16,824 nucleotides of DNA from Bacteroidales bacterium (GTDB lineage Bacteria; Bacteroidota; Bacteroidia; Bacteroidales; UBA12077), in the NCBI GenBank assembly GCA_003446015.1, contig DMBU01000053.1:1-16824 (forward strand), read 5' to 3'. The first letter of the stretch is position 1. The number at the start of each line of letters is the position of its first letter. A program made the translations under genes and the position numbers. Of the stretch, positions 5,895 to 14,094 are shown one piece after another. The notes beneath the pieces were generated by a model. That model was not told the origin of the DNA and did not search any database. It saw nothing but the letters and a program-made list of their open reading frames with translations.

Positions 5895-8800
5895 ATGAAA
5901 AAATTAACATTTCTAGTTTTATTAACTATTGTATCAACTTTTGTTTTTTCACAAAATTGGAAAGAACAGTTTTATTCCCCTAATGATGTAAAGGGAGGAA
6001 GTAATTTTTATGAAATTCAGGATGATTTTAATGAATATTGGCTTCCATATAATGTAAAAGGTGGATATTATTATGAAAATGGAGAAAAACACAAAGCAGC
6101 TGGTTGGAAGCAATTTAGACGATGGGAGTGGTATTGGGAAACTAGAATAAATAGAAAAACAGGGGAGTTTCCTGAAATTAATTTAATGAAAATTCAAGAT
6201 GAATTTATAAGTACAAAAAATTCAAAAGCCGATGAATCAAATTGGATTAACATGGGACCTAATAGTTCAGATGGAGGATATGCAGGAATTGGCAGAATAA
6301 ATTGTATCACTTTTCATCCTACCGATAATAATACATTTTGGATAGGGGCACCATCAGGTGGCCTTTGGAAAACAATTGATGGAGGAAGCACCTGGGAAAC
6401 ATTAACCGATACTTTGCCAATTATTGGAGTTAGTGAAATTGTTTTAGCGAATGATTATGAAACTTCCAAAACAATTTATGTTGCAACAGGCGATAGGGAT
6501 GGTGGTGATAATTACTCCATTGGAGTATTAAAATCTACTGATGACGGAGTAACCTGGACAACTACCGGATTAAGTTTTAATGTTTCAAGTCAATATAGAA
6601 TTACCAGGTTATTAATGCACCCAACCAATTCTGATACTATGTATGTGAGTACAAATGGAGGCGTTTATAAGACAGATGATGGATGGAATAGTTGGACAGA
6701 AGTAATTTCTAGTGGAATATTTTTTGATGTGGAATTTAAACCGAATTGCGAAGATACTGTTCTTTATGCTGCAAAATATAATTATGCTGGGGCACCTGAA
6801 TTATATAAATCAACCGATGGAGGGGATAATTGGAACTCTGAATTTTCTTTTCCAACCTTAGCAACAAGAGTGGAACTTGATGTTGCCAGGTCTGATTCAA
6901 CAATCGTTTATGCTATTGCAAGCACTCAAAATGGAGGATTAGAAGGAGTATATAAATCAGAAAATAGCGGTTTGGATTTTACTAAAGTATTTGATGGTAC
7001 TACTTCTGGCAATAATCTTTTAAACTGGCATATGAGTGTTGGAGATACAGATAATAGTGGACAAGGGACTTACGACCTTACTCTTTCTGTATCTCCGGCA
7101 GATGAAAATCATTTATTTTTAGGTGGAGTAAATACTTGGGAATCAACAGATGGAGGAGTTAATTGGACCTTGAATAATCATTGGTATGGTGGTTTTAGTG
7201 CTGCAGAGGTTCATGCTGATAAGCATTATATGGAATATCAGGATGAAAATACTTTTTTCGAAGCAAATGATGGAGGTATTTACAAAACTACTGATAATGG
7301 TGTAACATGGGAAGATTTAACAGATGGTATGGTGATAAGCCAAATTTATAAACTTGGTGTGTCTCAAACAGTTGTAAATGAGGTAATAACCGGATTACAA
7401 GATAATGGAAGTAAGCTCACTGAATCAAGTATCTGGTACGATGTTAAAGGAGGCGATGGTATGGAGTGTATTATTGATTATACCGATGAAACTGTTCAGT
7501 ATGCCACCTACGTTTATGGCCAGATTGATAGAACACTGGATCATTGGTCATCTCGTGTTGATATAACTGCAAATATGCCAAATGGTGAAGAGGAAAATGG
7601 AGCCTGGGTAACACCTTATATTATCGACCCGGATGATAACCAGACAATTTATTTAGGTTATGAAGATGTCTGGAAAACTACAAATAGAGGAACCTCATGG
7701 ACAAAAATTTCCAATTTAGCATTGTCCAATAAAATAAGATCTATGGCAATAGCACCATCCGATCATAATACAATATATATAACAGATTTTGATAACTTTT
7801 ATAAAACAAATAATGGAGGAGCTTCCTGGAATAATATAACTGCAAATCTTCCATCAACTTCAAATAGTATTACATATATTTCAGTAGATGCTGGTGACCC
7901 ATTACATCTATGGATTACTTATGGTGGTTATGATGCTGTAAAAGCATATGAATCATTGAATGGAGGAACTTCATGGACAAATATTTCAACAGGATTACCT
8001 CAGGTTCCTGCAAATACAATAATCCAGAATAAATTATCTAGAACGCAGCAATTATATGCCGGAACTGATATTGGTGTGTTTTTCAAAGAGGGTGAGGCTG
8101 ATTGGACTTTGTTTAGTAATAATTTACCATCTGTTATTGTTACCGAACTTGAAATCTATTATAATCAAACAACTCCTGAAAATTCAATTCTTTATGCTAG
8201 TACATACGGTAGGGGACTATGGAAATCTAATTTAGCAAGTTTTGAAAAAGTAGCTTTACAAGTAAGCGGAATAAGTGGAATTTATTATGTTTCAGATGAT
8301 AGTACCGCATTAATAGATATTTCATATACGATTAATGAAACCTATACTTCAAATACATTTACTGCATATTTATCTGATGAAACTGGTAATTTTATCTCTG
8401 AAGTGGAAATTGGTAACTTAGTTTCTGATGCCGCAGGAACAATTCATGGAACAATACCTACAGGAACGGTATCAGGAACCGGTTATAAATTAAGAGTTAA
8501 ATCGTCGAGCCCTGTTTTTGAAAGTGATGCAAGTAATGCATTTGAGATTGTTTTAGATAATGTAGTGCCCACAGTTAATATTAGTTCAACTGAAAGTGGA
8601 ACTACCTCTGCTAGTCCCTTTGATGTTAGTATAACTTTTAGCGAAAAAGTATTTGACTTTATAGAATCAGACATTACATTAAGTAATGCAACGGTGTCAG
8701 ATTTTGATGATTCAACAGCACCTGTATATGTTGTGAGTATTTTACCAACAGCTGGGGGTGATGTTACAATTGATGTTCCTGAAAATGTTGCTTCAGATTC

Positions 8801-9107
8801 GATTGGAAACAAAAATACGGCAGCTACTCAGTGGTCAATAACTTATACCCCAACTGGAATTGGTAAACTAAAGGAGTATGGAATAAATATTTATCCAAAT
8901 CCTTCAAACGGGAAATTTACAATTGAAACAGCCAATAAAAATGCATCAGATTTATCTGTATTTGATTTATCGGGGAAAGTTGTTTATAAGGGATCTTTAA
9001 ATAACAAATCAAATGAGATTGATTTAAGCGGATTGGCAAAGGGAATTTATATTCTTCAATTGAACATAAAATCAGAAACTATATCTGCACGGATATCAAT
9101 AAAATAA
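5895..9107 (+). CDS. T9SS-exported Asp-box (BNR) beta-propeller protein
   Basis: This is a 1070-aa secreted protein. The Sec signal peptide is about residues 1-19, with cleavage likely before Gln20. Residues about 110-780 carry at least nine Asp-box motifs of the S/T-x-D-x-G-x-x-W type (for example near 161, 214, 259, 305, 416, 464, 594, 637 and 686). They fit two sortilin/VPS10-like or GH74-like propellers side by side. About 785-885 is a beta-sandwich linker, and about 888-985 is a bacterial Ig-like domain (ITFSEKVFDF, DITLSNATV) of the Big_12 kind. The last ~75 residues (YPNPSNGKF, FDLSGKVV, LAKGIYILQL) are a T9SS type A sorting domain, so the protein is moved across the outer membrane and likely surface-anchored or released. 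No catalytic residues of a named glycosidase could be assigned, so it may be an adhesin or a hydrolase. A terminator follows. Confidence 0.92.
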   Translation: MKKLTFLVLLTIVSTFVFSQNWKEQFYSPNDVKGGSNFYEIQDDFNEYWLPYNVKGGYYYENGEKHKAAGWKQFRRWEWYWETRINRKTGEFPEINLMKIQDEFISTKNSKADESNWINMGPNSSDGGYAGIGRINCITFHPTDNNTFWIGAPSGGLWKTIDGGSTWETLTDTLPIIGVSEIVLANDYETSKTIYVATGDRDGGDNYSIGVLKSTDDGVTWTTTGLSFNVSSQYRITRLLMHPTNSDTMYVSTNGGVYKTDDGWNSWTEVISSGIFFDVEFKPNCEDTVLYAAKYNYAGAPELYKSTDGGDNWNSEFSFPTLATRVELDVARSDSTIVYAIASTQNGGLEGVYKSENSGLDFTKVFDGTTSGNNLLNWHMSVGDTDNSGQGTYDLTLSVSPADENHLFLGGVNTWESTDGGVNWTLNNHWYGGFSAAEVHADKHYMEYQDENTFFEANDGGIYKTTDNGVTWEDLTDGMVISQIYKLGVSQTVVNEVITGLQDNGSKLTESSIWYDVKGGDGMECIIDYTDETVQYATYVYGQIDRTLDHWSSRVDITANMPNGEEENGAWVTPYIIDPDDNQTIYLGYEDVWKTTNRGTSWTKISNLALSNKIRSMAIAPSDHNTIYITDFDNFYKTNNGGASWNNITANLPSTSNSITYISVDAGDPLHLWITYGGYDAVKAYESLNGGTSWTNISTGLPQVPANTIIQNKLSRTQQLYAGTDIGVFFKEGEADWTLFSNNLPSVIVTELEIYYNQTTPENSILYASTYGRGLWKSNLASFEKVALQVSGISGIYYVSDDSTALIDISYTINETYTSNTFTAYLSDETGNFISEVEIGNLVSDAAGTIHGTIPTGTVSGTGYKLRVKSSSPVFESDASNAFEIVLDNVVPTVNISSTESGTTSASPFDVSITFSEKVFDFIESDITLSNATVSDFDDSTAPVYVVSILPTAGGDVTIDVPENVASDSIGNKNTAATQWSITYTPTGIGKLKEYGINIYPNPSNGKFTIETANKNASDLSVFDLSGKVVYKGSLNNKSNEIDLSGLAKGIYILQLNIKSETISARISIK

Positions 9108-9129
9108 ACTGGAAATATTTTTTTAATTC

Positions 9130-9157
9130 AAAGGCCTTCATCTATTTGAAGGCTTTT
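9130..9157 (+). terminator. Rho-independent terminator after the propeller gene
   Basis: The stem GCCTTCA / TGAAGGC (9134-9140 with 9147-9153) closes a 6-base loop. It is extended by an AAAG/TTTT tract, giving about 11 pairs with one G-T. It starts 23 bp after the stop codon. The flanking A and T runs would let it work in both directions. Confidence 0.82.
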
Positions 9158-9209
9158 GTATTTATAAACTATATTTTTTGAATTGTAGAAACCAAAGCTA
9201 AAAAAGGAT

Positions 9210-9218
9210 TAAATTTGC
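9210..9218 (+). promoter_or_regulatory. Bacteroidota-type promoter (-7 element)
   Basis: TAAATTTGC matches the TAnnTTTG consensus of Bacteroidota sigma-ABfr promoters exactly, including the following C. It is the only perfect match I found ahead of a gene in this window. The -33 TTTG is weak: TTG at 9183-9185 is 24 bases upstream, and TTTG at 9177-9180 is 29 bases upstream. It would give a leader of about 55-60 bases before ATG 9282. Confidence 0.5.
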
Positions 9219-9281
9219 GACTCGAAATGATGTATTTAAATAGTTATTATCTTAAAATCAATCGATTCAAAACAGAGAACT

Positions 9282-11738
9282 ATGATAAACATACAGTATA
9301 AAGATAAGATAGCTTTAATAACAAAAAATGAAAGCTACACCTATCAACAATTTTTTGCTAAAGTAAATCAATTTTCAAAACTTTTCGAAGGTAAAAGCTA
9401 TCAGAAAATAGCCATTCATGCAGAGAATCGTGAGGATTGGGTATTTGCTTTTTATGCAGGTTGGAAGAATAATTGTATTGTTGTTCCCATTGATTTTTTA
9501 TCATCTGTTGATGATGTTTCATATATTCTAAATGACTGTGTGCCTGAACTTATATTTATTAGCTCAGAAACTGCTCCCAAAATCGATAGAATCTTATCTA
9601 AGCTATCTTACAAACCCCAAATCATAAATTTCGATGAATTTAAGATTGAATCTGATGATTCTGAATTCAAATGGAATGTTCCAAAAGATAAGGAAGATAC
9701 AGCTGTAATTATATATACTTCAGGAACAACAGGAAGTCCAAAAGGAGTAGAGCTATCCTATAAAAACCTGTTAGCGAATATCGATGCAGTTACCGAAAAA
9801 GTAAAAATTTTTACAAAAGAAAGACAAACACTGCTATTATTGCCTTTGCATCATATTTTCCCTCTTGCAGGTTCAATGTTGGCTCCTTTAGCAGTTGGTG
9901 GAACAATTGTAATGGCTCCATCGATGCAATCCTCCGATTTGCTTGAAACTCTCAAGAATAATAAGGTTAATATAATGATTGGTGTTCCAAGATTATATGA
10001 TTTATTATACAAAGGTTTAAAAACAAAAATCTATGCTTCTGGAGTTGGTAAAATAGTATTTAATATTGTAAAGGCCCTACATTCTAAGAAAGTAGCTAAG
10101 AAACTATTAAAAAAAGTACACGATGGTTTAGGAGGTCATCTTGAGATTTTAGTAGCTGGCGGAGCGGCTTTAAACAAAGAAACCGGATCATTCTTTAAAG
10201 CTTTGGGATTTGAAGTTCTCGAAGGATATGGAATGACAGAAGCATCACCAATGATTACCTTTACCCGGCCCGGAAAGATGAGAATAGGATCTCCCGGTCA
10301 TACTTTACCCGGATTATTAGTTGAAATCCGCGATAATGAGATTTGTGCAAAAGGCGATAACATCATGAAAGGCTATTACAATCGCCCGGAAGAAACCGCT
10401 GATGTTATAAAAGATGGATGGTTGTATACCGGCGATCTTGGGAGGTTTGATAAAGATGGTTTTTTGCATATTACAGGAAGAAAAAAGGAAATCATTGTTT
10501 TACAAAATGGCAAAAATATTAATCCTGTTGAGTTAGAAGAAAAGCTTGAGAAATTGGAATATATAAAAGAGGCTGGTGTATTTGTTAAAAATGATAAGTT
10601 ACATGCAGTTATTTCTCCTGATTACGAAATTTTATCTAAAAATGAAATTAAGGATCCTCAAGGCTTTTTTAAAAAAGAATTAATGCCTGATTTTAATAAG
10701 GAATTGACTTCATATAAACGAATTATGAAATATTCCTTAATTAATCAAGAAATACCCAGAACACGACTGGGTAAAATTCAACGTTTTAAATTAGAAGAAT
10801 TATTTGAAAGTCCTGTTAAAGAAGCAAAAAACGCAGAAGATCTTCCTGTTTCTGAAGAATATGTAGTAATAAGAACTTTTATCGAAAGTCAGGTTGACAT
10901 GACCATTTCTCCCGAAGATAATCTGGAATTTGATATAGCACTCGACTCATTAGGGAAAATTACCTTGATTGATTTTATTGAAAGAACCTTTGGGGTAAAA
11001 ATAGAAGAAGAAAACCTCTTTAAATTCCCTTCAGTAAGAAACATGGTTGATCACATTCGTGAACATAAAATATTTCATAACCTCGAAATGCCAAACTGGT
11101 CGGAAATTCTTAAGGAAAAGATACAGTTAAAATTACCAAAGTCGTGGCCAACATTGCCTTTTTTCATTAAATCGTCGCGAAATTTCTTAAAAATTTATTT
11201 TAGATTTAAAAGTAAAGGGCATAACGATCTGCCCGAAGGACCTGCAATTATCACTCCTAATCATCAAAGTTTTTTTGATGCCTTATTTGTTACGGCACAT
11301 CTGAAGAGAAAAACAATAAAAGAAACATATTTCTATGCTAAACGAAAGCATGTAAAAACGAAGTTGTTTAGATTTTTAGCTGGTAAGAACAATATTATTG
11401 TTATGGATTTAAATAATGATTTAAAAGAGTCTATACAAAAAATGGCGGCAGTGCTTAAATCTGGCAAGAAAATTATGATATTCCCGGAAGGTACACGATC
11501 TAAAAATGGTGAACTGGGTGAATTTAAAAAGACTTTTGCAATTTTAAGTAAAGAGTTAAATGTTCCGATAATACCAGTTGCAATAACGGGTGCTTATAAA
11601 GCCTTGCCTGTAGGATCGAAATTCCCAAGACCATTTACAAAAGTTAGAGTAAAGTATTTGGAAGCTATTTACCCTGAGGATCATACATTTGAAACCTTAA
11701 TTGAAAAAGTTAAAGCGTCCATTAAAGATGCGGTTTAA
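9282..11738 (+). CDS. Trifunctional acyl-activating enzyme / ACP / PlsC acyltransferase
   Basis: This 818-aa protein contains the parts needed to activate a fatty acid, hold it and transfer it to a lipid. Residues 1-510 are an ANL-family acyl-activating enzyme: YTSGTTGSPKG at 145-155, GYGMTEAS at 315-322, YTGD at 382-385, GRKKEIIV from 399, and the catalytic A10 lysine Lys498 in RTRLGKIQRF. Residues about 525-595 are a carrier domain with phosphopantetheine site DSLGK (Ser556). Residues about 640-818 are a PlsC/LPLAT domain with NHQSFFD (His661, Asp666) and FPEGTRS (734-740). The same activities occur in E. coli Aas, but there the acyltransferase is N-terminal and no carrier domain is present. 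Acyl-ACP formation in cis followed by lysophospholipid acylation is the likely role. It has its own promoter and converges with the next gene. Confidence 0.93.
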   Translation: MINIQYKDKIALITKNESYTYQQFFAKVNQFSKLFEGKSYQKIAIHAENREDWVFAFYAGWKNNCIVVPIDFLSSVDDVSYILNDCVPELIFISSETAPKIDRILSKLSYKPQIINFDEFKIESDDSEFKWNVPKDKEDTAVIIYTSGTTGSPKGVELSYKNLLANIDAVTEKVKIFTKERQTLLLLPLHHIFPLAGSMLAPLAVGGTIVMAPSMQSSDLLETLKNNKVNIMIGVPRLYDLLYKGLKTKIYASGVGKIVFNIVKALHSKKVAKKLLKKVHDGLGGHLEILVAGGAALNKETGSFFKALGFEVLEGYGMTEASPMITFTRPGKMRIGSPGHTLPGLLVEIRDNEICAKGDNIMKGYYNRPEETADVIKDGWLYTGDLGRFDKDGFLHITGRKKEIIVLQNGKNINPVELEEKLEKLEYIKEAGVFVKNDKLHAVISPDYEILSKNEIKDPQGFFKKELMPDFNKELTSYKRIMKYSLINQEIPRTRLGKIQRFKLEELFESPVKEAKNAEDLPVSEEYVVIRTFIESQVDMTISPEDNLEFDIALDSLGKITLIDFIERTFGVKIEEENLFKFPSVRNMVDHIREHKIFHNLEMPNWSEILKEKIQLKLPKSWPTLPFFIKSSRNFLKIYFRFKSKGHNDLPEGPAIITPNHQSFFDALFVTAHLKRKTIKETYFYAKRKHVKTKLFRFLAGKNNIIVMDLNNDLKESIQKMAAVLKSGKKIMIFPEGTRSKNGELGEFKKTFAILSKELNVPIIPVAITGAYKALPVGSKFPRPFTKVRVKYLEAIYPEDHTFETLIEKVKASIKDAV

Positions 11739-11750
11739 TTTCGATTAAAT
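11733..11750. terminator. Weak AT-rich hairpin shared by convergent stops
   Basis: TTTAAT and ATTAAA flank a TTCG tetraloop (11734-11749), with G-T pairs extending the stem. Both stop codons lie inside it. The stem has no G-C pair and no T-run follows, so termination is only a possibility; it is the sole hairpin seen between these two convergent genes. Confidence 0.25.
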
Positions 11751-12845
11751 TGTTGAAGCAAATATTGGTTTTATTTTTAAAAACTCTATAAAACCATTTG
11801 TAGTGCATACTACAATAGTATTATTACTTAAAACAATTGGAGTAGCAAATATTTTGCCTTTAGTTTTGTATTTCCCAAGTAGAACTCCTTGAGGTGAGAA
11901 AAAATATAAGTATTTATCGTAGGATCCAACAATAACAGTTCCGTCGGATAATGCAACAGGCGAAGAGATAATTTTTTTCTGAGTTTTAAACTTTTTAAAT
12001 AAGGTTCCATCAGGTTTTAAAAAGTAAATAAATCGATCAAACGATCCAAAAACAATTTTTGAATCTTCAGTTTTTAATGGTGTTCCGTGAATTCTTCCTT
12101 TGGTTTTAAAAGCAGAAACTGTGTTTCCATCGGTATTGCATATATATAAGTTTTTGTCGTACGAGCCAACAGCAAAGCTATTCTGTTCTAACTGAGTTGG
12201 AGCAGAATGCATAATCCAACCCTTGGTTTTTATTTTTGATATTAAGGCATTGTCGTTGCCGAATATATATAAATGTTTATCATTAGACCCTATCACAAGT
12301 TTGTCATTATCAATAATATTAGGAGAACCATGTACCCATTTTCTTACTGGATATATATGACTGGTACTATCTGATTTATCAAAGAAAATAACCCCCTTTT
12401 TATTCGTTCCAAAAACCAATAATCGATTTGGTAATTCAATGATAGAGGTAAACATAGATCCATTTCCCGGTTTAATTTTATCTTTTAACTCTCCCTTTTC
12501 ATTAAAAAAATAAATAAATCCATCATAAGAACCTATGGCAATTGAACTATCCAGCAGTATAGAAGGTGAAGCATGAACCCATCCATCGGTTTCATATTTT
12601 GAAATAAGATCACCTTCAGATGTAAAAAAGTAAATGCTTTTATCATGAGAACCAACAATAACATGATCATTCCATGTTGCAACAGGCGATGAGTAAATAG
12701 CCTTGTTGGCTTTAAACGAACTAACTAATTGAACATATTCTGAATTAAGCACGGGATCTCCGGCAAATGAACCTTTGGGTATCAAATAAACGATAATAAA
12801 CAATAATGAAATTACTAAAGTAAATAGTAAGTTTCTTTTAATCAT
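11745..12845 (-). CDS. Exported eight-blade PQQ-like beta-propeller protein
   Basis: This is a 366-aa protein with one N-terminal hydrophobic segment (about 7-28, ending GSFAG), either a cleaved signal (cleavage near Ala28) or an anchor. The rest is built from eight repeats of about 40 residues. Each begins with KTKGxIxxSPV and ends in VIGSYDKxLYFF. Clear copies of the second motif occur eight times, in the series GSHDK, GSYDG, GTNKK, GSNDK, GSYDK, GSFDR, GSYDK, CTTNG, and the last one is degenerate. This is the PQQ/WD40-like quinoprotein-type propeller fold, and a full eight-blade ring fits the length. I see no PQQ-binding catalytic residues, so a scaffold or binding role is more likely than dehydrogenase activity. 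Its stop is 6 bp from that of the lipid enzyme, on the other strand. Confidence 0.88.
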   Translation of the reverse strand: MIKRNLLFTLVISLLFIIVYLIPKGSFAGDPVLNSEYVQLVSSFKANKAIYSSPVATWNDHVIVGSHDKSIYFFTSEGDLISKYETDGWVHASPSILLDSSIAIGSYDGFIYFFNEKGELKDKIKPGNGSMFTSIIELPNRLLVFGTNKKGVIFFDKSDSTSHIYPVRKWVHGSPNIIDNDKLVIGSNDKHLYIFGNDNALISKIKTKGWIMHSAPTQLEQNSFAVGSYDKNLYICNTDGNTVSAFKTKGRIHGTPLKTEDSKIVFGSFDRFIYFLKPDGTLFKKFKTQKKIISSPVALSDGTVIVGSYDKYLYFFSPQGVLLGKYKTKGKIFATPIVLSNNTIVVCTTNGFIEFLKIKPIFASTI

Positions 12846-12998
12846 GCTGTTAATATAAATTGATTGCTATCCCGATTATAGATAAACTTAATTAAAAAAA
12901 ACAAAATTCGGAAGAGATATCAAAATAAAAATTAAAATTACGCAACCTAAATTCATACTTTCCCGTCTATAATTCAGAATGATTAAGCAGTTGAAAGG

Positions 12999-13481
12999 AT
13001 GAGACCAATTTTTAAAGTATTAATTTTTATTACATTTCTTTTTTATTTTTCTTGTGAAGAAGCAGAAAATGAATTTCTAACAAATTCCTCCGATATTATT
13101 TCTATAGAATATGGAACGTCATTTGGTAATTGTGTAGGTTACTGCATAAATAGCATTGAGATTTCCGGAACGGACATAATGTATAGTGCAGTTGGATGGA
13201 CTACTCTTGATAAAGTCCCTGATATTCATATTTCAGGAGTTATTCCTCAGGAAGACTGGAACAAGCTAGTTAGCAAAATAGACCTTGTCATATTCCGAAA
13301 TATGGATGAGATAACAGGTTGCCCCGATTGTGCCGATGGTGGAGCTGAATGGATTCAAGTTACTACAGATAAGTTCGTTCATAAAGTTACTTTTGAATAT
13401 AATAATGAGCCTGAAGGATTTAAAAATTACATAGGAGATCTTAGAGTTTTTATGCAACAATATCTGGAGCAAGTTAATTAA
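12999..13481 (+). CDS. DUF6438-like lipoprotein
   Basis: This is a 160-aa predicted lipoprotein: a hydrophobic signal ends at FYFSC (Cys19), followed by Glu-Glu. The mature part starts with a strand and GNCVGYCINSIEIS (43-56), then IPQEDWNKLVSKID (82-95), CPDC (108-111), and an extended pair of strands ending in FEYNNEPEGF. The arrangement GxCxGxC, a strand reporting sequence, and a terminal helix (about 141-158) resembles the DUF6438 family of Bacteroidota lipoproteins. The CxxxC and CPDC pairs could form two disulfides or a metal site. The function is unknown. ATG 12999 is preceded by GAAAGG, too close for a normal Shine-Dalgarno. A terminator follows at 13541, so it is probably a single-gene unit. 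Confidence 0.82.
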   Translation: MRPIFKVLIFITFLFYFSCEEAENEFLTNSSDIISIEYGTSFGNCVGYCINSIEISGTDIMYSAVGWTTLDKVPDIHISGVIPQEDWNKLVSKIDLVIFRNMDEITGCPDCADGGAEWIQVTTDKFVHKVTFEYNNEPEGFKNYIGDLRVFMQQYLEQVN

Positions 13482-13540
13482 CTAATTATATCTCTAAATA
13501 ATTTTTAAGAAGCAAATAAATAATAAGATATAGGATTCTG

Positions 13541-13571
13541 GCATAATTCATAATTGGATTATGCTTTTTTT
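13541..13571 (+). terminator. Rho-independent terminator after the DUF6438-like gene
   Basis: GCATAAT (13541-13547) pairs perfectly with ATTATGC (13558-13564) around a 10-base loop, directly followed by seven T. It starts 60 bp after the stop codon. It also covers the TTG at 13554, the alternative start of the following trmO frame, which argues that trmO translation begins further on. Confidence 0.75.
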
Positions 13572-13601
13572 ATTATATTTAAAATTCAATTAATTAAAAA
13601 T

Positions 13602-14078
13602 ATGGTTATCAACTATACCCCAATAGGGATAATAAAAACCCCATTTAAGAAAAAAGAAGGGATGCCAATTCAACCAACTGGTGCGCCAGGAGTTAAAGGA
13701 GAAATTGAAATTTACGATGAGTTTAAGGACGGGCTAAAAGATTTAGATGGATTCTCACATATCATTTTAATATATCATCTTCATCAATCTGTAGGATTTC
13801 AATTGAATGTAAAACCATTTATGGATGATCAGTTAAGGGGTGTTTTTTCAACTCGTGCACCAAAAAGACCAAACCCAATCGGACTTTCAGTTGTTAAACT
13901 AACCAAGATTGAAAATAATATTTTACACATTGAAAATATTGATGTACTGGATGGCACTCCGTTAATAGATATTAAACCTTTTATTCCGGATGTTGATAGC
14001 CCTAAAGCTGATCGATTAGGTTGGCTGGATGGGAAATCCAATAAAATGGGAGATAAACTATCAGATAACCGATTTTAA
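13602..14078 (+). CDS. trmO: tRNA (t6A37) N6-methyltransferase TrmO
   Basis: This is a 158-aa cytoplasmic enzyme of the TrmO (TsaA/YaeB) family. It uses S-adenosylmethionine to methylate the N6 of threonylcarbamoyl-adenosine 37 in certain tRNAs. Family signatures are the N-terminal YTPIGIIKTPF (5-15), the GMPIQP stretch (20-25), LDGFSHIILIYHLH (48-61), TRAPKRPNPIGLS (84-96), and LDGTPLIDIKPFIPDVD (116-132). The length is typical of short bacterial forms lacking the extra C-terminal domain. ATG 13602 is chosen over TTG 13554 because the latter sits inside a terminator hairpin and adds a non-family hydrophobic stretch. The next gene starts 17 bp after the stop, suggesting co-transcription, but with an unrelated secreted protein. 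Confidence 0.93.
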   Translation: MVINYTPIGIIKTPFKKKEGMPIQPTGAPGVKGEIEIYDEFKDGLKDLDGFSHIILIYHLHQSVGFQLNVKPFMDDQLRGVFSTRAPKRPNPIGLSVVKLTKIENNILHIENIDVLDGTPLIDIKPFIPDVDSPKADRLGWLDGKSNKMGDKLSDNRF

Positions 14079-14094
14079 TTTTCAAAAAAGAATC

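Noticed and set aside
8483..8812. Minus-strand frame of 109 codons inside the propeller gene
   Set aside because: It is a shadow of the Ig-like region of the sense gene, with no domain of its own.
5895..9107. Propeller protein as a sialidase or GH74 glycosidase
   Set aside because: Asp-box repeats alone do not show this, and the catalytic residues of those families could not be assigned.
13554..13601. TTG start for trmO
   Set aside because: It lies inside the terminator hairpin of the upstream gene and adds a hydrophobic stretch not found in TrmO.
14029..14094. Longer start for the TPR protein
   Set aside because: It would overlap trmO by 50 bp and place the signal peptide internally; ATG 14095 gives a normal signal sequence.
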